DNA of 64,000 bases from Nemertoderma westbladi (taxonomy: Eukaryota; Xenacoelomorpha; Nemertodermatida; Nemertodermatidae). The stretch is taken from assembly GCA_032718475.1 (NCBI GenBank), contig JAUCBJ010007877.1:1-64000 (forward strand). The letters are read 5' to 3'. The notes beneath the pieces were generated by a model that was given only the letters and a program-made list of their open reading frames with translations, had not been told where the DNA came from and did not search any database. Positions 23,301 to 35,300 of the stretch are shown piece after piece; the stretch's first letter is position 1, and each line of letters starts with the position of its first letter. The position numbers and the translations under genes are program-made.

Positions 23301-26300
23301 TATTTATGTATTTATTATATTTAAATAAGTTAAAACAAAATCAAGATTGTTAAAGTAAAAAAATAAAAGTTTTATTCGGCCGTTCGTTTCGGCTTGGGAT
23401 CTATTTTATACAATTTACCCAAATTCGTATCAAACTTTAAACTGGTTTTAATTTAATTAATATGTGTGGGTTTCTAAAAAGTTATCTTGATATTTCAAAG
23501 CCTTTGAAAACAGTCAAAAGTTCGAGACAACACGCAAATAGTCAGACAGAGACTAAAGAGATTGTATTATATCTATAATCGGCCTGCTGCATTGAAACTG
23601 CACATTGAGATGCTATGCCGGCTTAACAAAAACATTTTGTCACCACCATGCAATCCACAATTGGCAAGCTGAATGCAGCGTGCATTACGAATGCTATGCC
23701 GGCTTATTAACAATGTTGCACCGCCACAATTCCCTATCCAACATGGCTTTCGCGGGATTATTCGCATCTTCAAGGACAGTGTCCTTTAAGATAAAGTGAT
23801 GTGAAGTCTCAATAAAGTGATGGGCTGTCCACCATGCTTATTTGATCTTATTTTCTCCATGGGGCTGCCAAGATACTAGATTGTGCCCCCCGCCCCGCTA
23901 GTTTGCTGCTACCCGAGACTGTCCAAACAGTAATAAAGTATGTCCAAACAATGTTCTGCAAAGCGGAGGCGGATTTGTTTAAGTGTCAAGCCTGGGAGAC
24001 CAATGTTATATAGTGTCTGGTTGGAGATGTGTGCATTGTACTTGACACAATGAACCCGGCGTAGCATTCTTGTGAATCTGCCATCCAGAGCTTTGGTGTC
24101 CTCAGCAGTTAGACCCCAGCATGGACTCCCATAGGAGTACTGGAACTACTGCTGCTCTAAATAATCGGACCTTAAGTTTCCGATGTATTCAGTGTGACTT
24201 CCAAATCCTGGAAAGCCTATTCAATGCTGGGATAGTTACAAAACCCGAAAATAACGAAAAAAGCGAAATTATCAACGAAACTATCGAAATTATGAAACAA
24301 TCTACAAAATCTCGCTTTCCAATAATATCGGTATTATTAGATGGCACTCTATACATTTTTTAATTAATAAAATCCGATAATTTCGCCCTATTTTCGACCT
24401 TAAAAGTAATTTAATACGAAATAATGTCTGCTGGTTGGTTGTTGGGTGTTGACCAATGGCGGCTTGGATGGATCAATTCAGCATCAGCAGGCAGTGTACT
24501 GGTCAACTGGTGTATTGCAAGCATGGTACAGCCTGAAGGGGTAAGGTTAAAGGAACCGGTCCGGTCAGCCGGTACCCTAACCCAACACTGCACACGCATT
24601 ACGGCGTACGGTACATTCGCGTTACAGGTGTACACTGTACAGTGACAGTGACTGTTAGGCAAGTGGCGCAGCGGGGCGAGTGTGTATTTTGATTATATTC
24701 TATTATTATATGTATATATATTGTGGTGTTGTGACATCATTGGATTACCCCTAATAACCAATCAAAAGAGACATTATTTTGTATTAAATTACTTTTAGGG
24801 TCGAAAATGGGGCAAAATTATCGGATTTTATTAATTAAAAAATGTAAAGTGTGACTTCTAATAATACCGATCTCACTGGAAAGTTAGATTATATTTAAAG
24901 TTTTATAATTTTGATATTTTCGTTAATAATTTCGTGTTTTTCGTTATTTTCGGGTTTTATAACTATCCTCAATGCTGCCCATGCCTTTCCCTTACGTATT
25001 CGAAGGTCCTCACCTGACTTCCGGCATGATCCCAGGTAACAGAAGTCGTCCACATGCTCAAGCATACCATCCTTTTGAGCTTATGCTCATCCGGTCAGAG
25101 ACTTGCTGAGGACTTTCAAAGTTAACTGTCAAAATTTTGGTTTTCTTGGTCTTAACAAAAAGACCAACACTAGAAGCAGCCTGTTCTAATGAGCTGAGGA
25201 GCCGTTGGGCTCCCTCTAGTGATTCTGAGAGTGCTTCTAAGTCATCAGCAAAGTCTAGATCAGTTAGGTACTTGGCAGGATTTCCTCGACTTCTGGAGCC
25301 AATAGGTGGAGTTACCATCACCCCTTCATTATTATGATGATCTAAGGAGATGCGTAGAACATAATCAACAACAATAATTATGAACAAGAATGGTGCAAGT
25401 GTGTCTCCCTGGGCACCACTGTGGAGTGGGTCACCATTTATTTTTTAATTTTATACAATTATATATTTACTATTTTTTACACACACTATAAACATTAGTT
25501 TTGTTTATTAGAATAAGTGAATTTGAAATGTTGCTTGAGTCACTGTGTAGGGAATGATTTCTTGATTAAATCGATTAAATCAGTAAATGGAGAAACTTTG
25601 TGCAGCATCCTCCAACGAAACTCGGCGAGATGGTTTTCGAGCAACAAGTTCTTCGTTCCCCTCTTTTTCCTCATGATCGTTGTTTTGGCGTGGGACCATA
25701 TTCCTTCAATCCGCTGCGTATGAGCGCCCGTGACAACGTTCACAAATCGGCCTTTGCCTTTGATACTATGGTTCACACTTTCGTGTAAATACTTGCCGCT
25801 GCCATCGAGGGCCCTCCATGGCCTTGTCTTGCTAGTGATTCCCACAGTCTTACCACAGTAAGCGGCCCACTCGTCACTATGGATTAGGGTCCCTCCTTTA
25901 ACGTTGGCTTCCACTATTGGGCGTAAGGTCAGCATGTTTCGACGTTGAACATAAAACAATCGGACATCCACTTGGCCACCTGGGGATTTACATACAATTC
26001 CGAAAATCCACGGTCCATTTACCCGTTTACCATAATTCCTTGCCGATGTATTGAATTGACCGACTCGTTTATTGTAGATCTTTTTGACTCGTTTATTGTA
26101 GATCTTTCTCCTTCTTGTTACATCCCCGAGCAGCTTCCTCCCACGATTATACTTACGCTTACCGCGAAAGATCGATTCGTCGATCTGGACTGTCATCCCA
26201 ACTCCCCCCATTGGCTCAGCGTTATGCATGTCACTATTCATTAGTTCCGAATGAAATTATGCCAATCAACGAATGTATGGGTCGTTGATTCCTCCGATCA

Positions 26301-29300
26301 TTCCATTGAGCATCAGGTGTGCTGTGTTCAAAGTAATGTCTTGAAGAAACATAAACGTAATCCATAGAATCTGGGATACTAGTAGTTTAGATGCACCAAA
26401 CCACGTCCCGTTTCTTGCCGATAATTGGTGTCTTTGTGGCCCTTTGCAACGCCACATTAGACAAGTACCTCCGTGTTTTGTACGTCTAAAAATGTGGGCA
26501 GAGTAGCTACAACCAACATGTTTGCAAGAACTTTTACTAGTGGGTATGGGTAACAGGCCACAGGATTGTGCAAATGTTATCGCACTCCCCTCATCTTTTA
26601 AATTTTGGGAAATTTCTATAATATTTAAATCAGTGGACTGTCTCGAATATAAATGTCTTTGAATGTTTGTACTCATAATGTCAAAAAACACAAATGAATC
26701 TTTAAAATATGAAATGAATATAAACGTTCTAGAATTGTGTTGTAGTTGGAAACAATATTTAAATAAACTTAGTACACTTATAATATCGGTTAAAATACAC
26801 AATAAAAAAAAATTAAAATGGTGACCCACTCCACAGTGGTGCCGTCTCCCTGGAGGACGCCCCATAACACTTCAAATGGTTCTGTGTCACCGTCAACAGT
26901 AGACACAAATGTTGTCGAACCATCGTATACTGATCTGATTGCTGCAATAATTTCATCAGGAATCCCATGCAATGAAAGTATACACATACGTGGGCGAGAG
27001 ACTGAATCAAAGGCCTTGAAAAAGCCTACAAACATAACAGCTAGATGTCTGTCTTTCTTTTTTTGATAACTCTTCAATTATCCTTTAAGCAGCTCTATCA
27101 AAAATGGATACCATCTGGAAATCAGATCTCTCCAGGCACCTGAAGACTAAGTTCTTTCGAGCCACAGTGGAAAGTGTATTTTTATACGGGGGTGAGACCT
27201 GGACACTGACTAAATCACTTGAACAGCGAATTGGTGGTTTTAACACAAGACTACTAAGGCCAGCCCTAAACATCAGCTGGAGAAAACACATGGCAAATGC
27301 CGAGCTTTATGGCACAATACCACCTGTATCAACCACCCTCCGTGAACGCAGATTAAGATTCAGTGGGTACTGCTGGCGAAGTAAAGACGAGGTCATACCA
27401 GATCTACTTTTCTGGCAACCAACTCATGGAAAGCGTAGTCGTGGACGACCGGCCATAAGATATATAGATCAACTTGAAAGGGATACTGAACTTGGGAGAA
27501 ACGAAATTGTGACAACTATGGAGAATCGGGAAGCCTGGAAGGATCTCATTTCCACTATCCGAGTTCGCTCGACTTAGTAGTAGTAGTCAATTATCCTTCA
27601 TAGTGCCAAAATGGGCTCCATGGTCCCACGACCTTTACGGAACCCATTCTGATTTCCACGGAGCAGTCTCTCAAGGTATCCCTGATGAGATTTAATATAA
27701 TTTATCGAGATCAATGAGTTTCCCCGAAAAGATCCCTAGTGTGTTAGGTTGCCGTTTTTGGGAACTGGTACCAACTTATTTGTTGTCTTTCAAGATTATA
27801 TTAATACGTGATTATCAGTAGTGGCCTTGGTATGGTATATGCGAAATTATTCTGAAAGTAAATATTTCTCAGGACTCCAGTGTGGGAGTTGAGTTATGTG
27901 TGTTTAGAAATAAGATAACTTTAATTATTCAAATTCATAATTTTTAAAAACATACTATATTATAACGATAGGTATACATAGTCAACTCAGTGGAGACCAC
28001 TTTCCTGAACTCATTGCTTACAAGTAATGAGCCTCAATGCGACACCACTTTGGAAGATGTTCCCATTAATAATGTGACTTGCAGTGGAGAGGCAGGGTTT
28101 GGTATATCAGGTCTATGTATCGTTCTATACAGTCCCACAGCTGTGGTTCTTTCAGTATGCGAACTCGAAGTATATGGAACAGGTCAGTTTGAATTATCAA
28201 ACATATAATAGTATGTAATAGTACAGTATCCCATGAAGTATGCCATATTCCCCCAACTATGCTCATGTTCCTAATTCGCAGTTTCTTCTAACCAATCTTT
28301 GATATGTTTTTTCGAAAAAGATCCATACATTGCCTACTTCTTTATTTGTAATATTTCGATATCAACATTGAGCCATTACGGTAATTTTCAATATTGTTGA
28401 AGAACAATGATTTTTTTGCTATTCCAAGTAGTGTTAGTGGTTCTGCTTTGTTGTTAGTTACTCTATCCCCTTCTTTTAGTAAAAAATACATTTAACCTCT
28501 TTGAATTTATTAATTCTGCCAGTGATGCAGTTCTGCAATTTAAATGAAAATTTAACATACCTTTTATAGCAAGTTTTAGTGAAGTAATATTTTTTAAAAA
28601 TATTTTGGCTTTATACATGTAACATTTTTGTTTGCAGGTCCTGTGGATATAGCAGGAGTAAATGCACCTCTGATTATGGATTCGGGTTAGTTATTGTAGG
28701 GATTATTCTCAGCAATATAGTAATTATATTGGTATTAATTAGTAATGATGAGTAAATTAGTAGTAATCAGTAATGACTTATTTCCTGAATTTAGTAGAAA
28801 CAAGTTTAAAAATATAAGGAAATTGTAATTTGTACCGCAACTTCTTTTGGTCTTATTTAGTCTGTTATTTTTTTAAAACATATTGTCATTTCATTTGAAA
28901 AAAAATATTTCGACATTCAGTTTTTAGTCCTTCATAAATTTATAACTATATTTTATAACATAGCCCTCCCTGCATATACTGTATTTTAAATAACATCTTT
29001 CAAAGGGTGAATATGACATTTGTGCCATTTTGAAAATAATATATATAAGGGAAGAATGATATCTTTGATATACATTGTTTCTGCAATATAACTTTGAAGA
29101 CAGATTCTTCAATACTCATAAGAATACCGGGGGTGGGTCTTATTACTACTACTAGGATCGGCATGCTGCATTGCAGCTGCATTTTTAAGAATGCTGTGCC
29201 GGCTTGTCAACAAAATTGCACCGCCACAACTCCCTATCACCCATGATATTTGCTAGATCATCCGCATCTTCAAGGCCAGTGTCCTTTAAGATGCGTCTCA

Positions 29301-32300
29301 AGAAAGTCATGGGTTGTCCACCATGCTTATTCACTCCATGAGGCTGCCAAATTACAAGATTATGCACTGGCTGGTCCTCACGGCGAAAGCAATGTCCTGC
29401 AAAGCGGAGGCGATTTTGTACTAGTGTCAAGCTTGGGGGAACCAATGAGACACCTCCAATGTTATATAGTGTCTGGTTGGAGATGTGTGCATTGTACTTG
29501 ACACAATGAACCCGGCGTAGCATTCTTGTGAATGTGCCATCCAGAGATTTGGTGTCCTCAGCAGTTAGAGCCCAGCATGGACTCCCATAGAGGAGTACTG
29601 GAACTACTGCTGCTCTAAATAATCGGACCTTAAGTTTCCGATTACTTCTCTGTGACTTCCAAATCCTGGAAAGCCTATTCAAGGCTGCCCATGCCTTTCC
29701 CTTACGTATTCGAAGGTCCTCACTGTCTTATTGATCCCCTCTCCACCCCCACCCCCCCCCCCCCCCTAAAATCTACAAATTTTAACGAAAACGTCATATT
29801 TTGTTTGTACGTAGATTTCACTACTCTGAATCAGACCGAAAAAAATTTAGAAAAAAGTTAATGGTGTGGTTAGTTTGCAGCACCAAAATCTGGCTAAGAT
29901 TTATATCAGGTGGACGGATACCTTACTGTAAATATTATCGCTTGAAGGGAAGCGAACTTAGCCACCATAATACAGTGCTCCGAATTAGCTATAAAATGGC
30001 AAATTTTAGTTTGTTGGTGAGTCAGAGTCACTGATCGGGATCGCAACTATTCGCTTCTCCTCTAGCGTGTGCTAAGAATTTTGTATAAAATGGGATCAAA
30101 TTCACCTGAGATCTAAATTCGCTTCGCGATTAGCATGATGATTACCAAAGGCTATTAATAGCATAAACTGGGATCTAAATTCACCTAATTAGGATAAGTT
30201 CACCTAGGTAGGATCTAAGTTCACCTAATTAGGATAAGTTCACCTAGGTAGGATCTAAGTTCACCTAATTAGGATAAGTTCACCTAGGTAGGATCTAAGT
30301 TCACCTAATTAGGATAAGTTCACCTAGGTAGGATCTAAGTTCACCTAATTAGGATAAGTTCACCTAGGTAGGATCTAAGTTCACCTAATTAGGATAAGTT
30401 CACCTAGGTAGGATCTAAGTTCACCTAATTAGGATAAGTTCACCTAGGTAGGATCTAAGTTCACCTAATTAGGATAAGTTCACCTAGGTAGGATCTAAGT
30501 TCACCTAATTAGGATAAGTTCACCTAGTTAGGATCTAAGTTCACCCAGATATGATCTACGTTCGCAGACATAGGACCTAAGTTCGGAAAGCTCTAAGTTC
30601 ATCAAAGTCAGGCCATGCAGGAGTGCAGGATCTAAGTTCATCAAAGTCAGGCCATGCAGGAGTGCAGGATCTAAGTTCGATTTACCGTGCTGTATCTTGA
30701 TTATTACTGTAATGTATTTCATTATTTCACAGGAAATAACAAAACATGCGGAATTAACTCGATCTAGGAATAAAGTTTATTTCCCTAATTATCTTTAATG
30801 ACTGTAACATATACACGTACAGTATATATAATTATACAGTAGATATATACACGTACAGTATATATAATTATACAGCAGTTATATACACGTACAGTATATA
30901 TAATTATATAGTAGTTATATACACGTACAGTATATAAAGACGCAAATGCAGGAACTGCTTTTGCAAATGTTAAGACACACAAGAGAGATTGGGCACTTAG
31001 AAATATATTATCCTGTTGCGGAACTGCGTCTGAGAATTTAGGCAAGTTATTGGAATATTTATGTATAATTATATATACTGTACGTGTATATATCTACTGT
31101 ATAATTATATATACTGTACGTGTATATATCTACTGTATAATTATATATACTGTACGTGTAAACAACTACTGTATAATTATATATACTGTACGTGTATATA
31201 TATACTGTACGTGTATATATCTACTGTATAATTATATGTAAAAACGATTATACGAAAAATATACGAAAAATGTAATTTATTTAGTAAACTGTCTTAAATG
31301 CAGAAAACAGGGAGTCGGATCAGCAATGAACTTCAAGGCAAGAATATATAATTACAAATCACAAATAACAAACAAGAAAAAACCATCTTGTAAAATTGAC
31401 CAGCACTTTATCCAAGCAGACCACAACTTCAACGACTTTAGGATAACACCCATAGAGAGAGTTACAAATCTAAATAGCGAAACATTGAAACAGGCACTGA
31501 GAAGAAAAGAGGGTTACTACCAGACAAACTTGCAGACGCTTGAGCCATATGGTTTAAACTCAATAAACGAAGCCGTGATTAATTCTAAAGGAATGGAAGC
31601 GTTCAAACCAGACTGATTAATATCTCACATTGAATACTAAGAAATTCAATTATATACATTTATAAAACCTAGGCAACAATATTTATTAGAATGTACAGTA
31701 ATCATATTTATGGAAATAAATACATGAATAAGACTCATGTTGAGTCGAAAATTTGTAAGAGAAATATTTTCTTTTTTTAAGATATTGGTTTTTATTTTGC
31801 TTTATAGCATATTATTGTTGTTTAATTATACAGTAGATATATACACGTACAGTATAATAAATAGTATTATTGCTATGTGATCAGATTTAATCTGGATCAG
31901 GTCACTCACTACACAACACATACAGATACACACAACAGATACAGAGTTATCACGAGATATATCTTGGAACGATAATAAAATAAGTTTTAATAATAATGAA
32001 ATGAATTTTTCTGGTTGTTATTACTACACGCTCGGGTCCCGTGTTCGAATTTGTGGATATGGGTTGGTGAGCCGTGTTTTGGGTGTAAGCTGAAGAAATA
32101 TATTAGATTTTGGTAAGGTCGGGGTGTGCGGGACGATTAATGGTCCCAGACGGTTCACACTCACAGTTTGTTTTTTATAACAATCGCCAATAATCGCCAA
32201 TTCGTCGTCCACGACCGATATTACGAATCCAGACTTTTTCTCCATTTTTGTATTTAGTCCTGCGGTCATTGATGCGATAATTGAATCTGTTTGAGAGTTA

Positions 32301-35300
32301 GAAAGCTAAAACCCATGAATAGTTCTGCCACGGTTGTACCACTTCCCTGTGGTGTTGCACGGTACCGAAATAATATTTATTGTAGTTTTTTAGGTCCATT
32401 TTTACCAATGGATTCTTTAATCGTACGAACGAACGGCTCGCTCTGCTATGCCATTCGATTGCGGATGGATTGAATGAACAATTCCCCACTCATTGAGATT
32501 GTTAGCAAACCCTTTGCTGCTCTTTGTCGGAACTAGGACGATTGCCCCCTGGACAATTGCCCCCCGGACAATTGCTCCCCGGACTATTGCCTGTCGGAAT
32601 ATTGCCCCCGGACAATTGCCCCCCGGAGAATTGCCTCCCGGAATATTGCCCCCGGACAATTGCCCCCCGGAGAATTGCCCCCCGGACAATTGCCCCCCGG
32701 ACAATTGCCCCCCGGACAATTGCCCCCCGGACAATTGCCCCCCGATATTTTATTTAATTAATATATTTTAAATCTTGAAATCCTTTGAATGTTTTCCTAT
32801 AGTTTAATGAAATTCAAGTCATATTATATTAACCTTGATCAACACTTCTAAACTTTAATTTATTTTACTTTTTTTCTAAAAATCCCTGATTTTTTCTTGA
32901 ACAATTTGATTTGATTACCATTTCTAAACTTTTTAATTTTATGTGTTTCAAAATATCCACGATTTTTTTTTCTAGAACAATTTGATTGTCTCTATGCCAG
33001 CTATAGCTTTTTATGACTTAATTGAATGGCTTCTGCGCGTAAAAATTGTATTATTATTGTAATGAATACTTCAATTGTAAAATATCGGAATTATTGAGCA
33101 CATAAATAAGCAAACATGGATGTTTTATTAAACATAAAACGGACTTAGCTATATAAAATTATTGTTTAATGTTGTAACAAGTTTGGAAGACTAAATTGCT
33201 AGTAAGGAACGACCTTATCTATTTTGCAATTTTGCTTGGGGCCAATTTATTGTTTGGTGGTTAAGTGTAATTGGAGGGCAATAGTCCGGGGGGTAATTGT
33301 CTGGGGGGGGGGATTGTCCGAGGGGCAATTGTCCTCGGTGGGAATTGTCCGGGGGGCAATTGTCCTCGGTGGGAATTCTCCGGGGGACAATAGTCCTGTC
33401 ACGATTGAGGTCCTCCATCCGAGTGTACCTGTAAGGGGAACCCAAATCTACAAGACCTATCAAATAATTTTTGCAGGGTGGTTCTAGTAGTTGTGGTTGT
33501 GGTTTTTCAATAATGTATACAATGGTTTTGCCAGCGCTGACAAGTTATTAACAAAACATGAGTAGAACTTTACAATACCAAGAAAGCCTTGTAAACTTTT
33601 CAGATCAATATGTGCCGGCATGTCTGCATGGCTCTGATACGGATCTACCGAACGCCCGTCTTTGGATACTATAAATCCTAAATATTTCACTTCATCTGCT
33701 GCGATTACACACTTTAACAAACTTTCCTTTTATGCCCACAGAACGAAGACGAGCAAAGACTTCTTCAACCATTTTTAAGTGAGATTCTAGATCTTCTGAA
33801 TATATCAGGATATCGTCCATTATGCTTGACCTCTACATTGTCTATTCCTACTAAAACTTTTTCAATTTCTTTCTGAAATACTAGACAATGCCAGGTGCTG
33901 AGGACACACTAGGTCACTCTTTGGTATTGCAACGCTTAGTATCTTTAGAATTATTATCTAATTCGACTGGTCATAACCATGTAGAGGTTGAGGACGAAAA
34001 CATTAATTTCCTCACTAATAATAAGATAGATTGCTCTTATTCGTTTTCGATTAAGGGTAGGGTGATGCACAGATTTTCGTTGTGGGCTGTACTCTTGAAT
34101 ATCTACCTTGATTATTATTTCTAGAATAACTACGCGGGAGATTACAGCTTTTAGTGAGACAACATTTGGCTAAGTGATTTGCACCTTTACACTTTTCGTA
34201 CACATTAACCAATTCCATTAATGTTTGTCACCACAAAATTAGCAGTTCACAATTGTTTTAGGGTTGGGTGCAATCTTCGCCCACGTCCAACCTTCGCCCA
34301 ATTTGTGGAAAAGGAACAGGTTACAGACACGATAGGTTACAGAGACGAATTTCTCTAACCAAATCAATAATCGAGGTTGTTAACACTCATTTTGATGGCG
34401 AAGATTGCTCTGGGCGTAGATTTCTCCGGGCGAAGATTGCTCCGGGCGAAGATCGCTCATGGGCGAATCTTTCTCACGGGTGAAGTTTGCGGCGTCCCTT
34501 GCTTTACTGGTTGGCCTAGACTGCGTCTCAAGGGAAATTTTATTGCTATCTGCAGTCTTGCTCATATTAATATTTGTTGTCTGAATTCCACTCATTTCAG
34601 AAAACGGCCGTTCTGCAACTTCCATGCTTCTAGCTAAAGTCAGTACTGCATCTAATTTAGTGATGCCTCTTTCGAAAACTCGCATTCTCAAAGTTGGCAT
34701 TGTTGTGTGCCGAAGAAGGATATCTAATAAACAAGCATCCTGCAACAAACTATTGTAATTATTACATTTAAGGTTGCAATACTGGGGTTGTTTTCTAAGG
34801 CGAATAATATAATTGTAAGTTGATTCACCTTGTTGCTGTGCAATCTCACCAAGACGATATAACGTCAAACGTCTACAAAAAGTGTAGAGTCAATTGATCG
34901 AAATTTTTCTCCAATACGAACAATTAGTGCATCATACATTGTTTCCGCATTCCTTTGAGTGACTGTCATGGTTTCTACCATTCTTGATAAATCGGGGCCA
35001 GCACAATGTAATGACGTTTTTGAATGTCAGAAACTGATGGGTCCCAATGCCAAGAGGTAAGTGTCGAAATCGCGATTGTATACTTCCCATCGGCGATGCC
35101 AACCAGACTCCTGCGCGTCAAATTTAATGGTAACGTGTGGACCACCGTTGAATTAGGAACAGTAATATCGTTAGAAGTTTGTGCAATACCTAACACAAAT
35201 TCTAAATCTAACCCATGTTCAGTCATATAAGAACTTATTTCTGAAATAAGTTCAGCTTTGTTTCTACCCGATTAACCCAACTTACAGTATGTTCCTGACA

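Larger units (their letters stand above)
23577..27790 (-). mobile_element. LINE copy in intron 3 carrying three nested insertions
   Basis: On the minus strand the pieces read, 5' to 3': a pre-RT segment with GNQNGFRKGRGT (27740-27599), motif A FKAFDSV and GVLQGD (27077-26844), then DTLAPFLF and LDFADD (25411-24978), then the C-terminal part (24229 to about 23577). They are split by a second LINE (27086-27586), a Merlin element (25412-26843) and a TIR element (24230-24968). Its 3' end resembles the LINE at 29145-29724. Internal stops mark it as a dead copy. Confidence 0.8.
32024..35280 (-). mobile_element. Decayed Gypsy-type LTR retrotransposon
   Basis: On the minus strand, in the expected gag-RT-integrase order: gag-like frames (35226 to 34380), an RT/RNase H junction (about 33850 to 33484) and an integrase end (about 32560 to 32024). 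The spacing is too short for a complete element and frames shift repeatedly, so it is a deleted relic. Two minisatellites interrupt it. No LTR was identified. Confidence 0.75.

Noticed and set aside
30181-30545. Possible CRISPR array
   Set aside because: Units are contiguous 40-bp tandem repeats with no unique spacers, in a eukaryotic intron.
32493-32771. ORFs across the ccccggacaattg array
   Set aside because: Period 15 keeps frames open; they are minisatellite artefacts over a Gypsy integrase relic.
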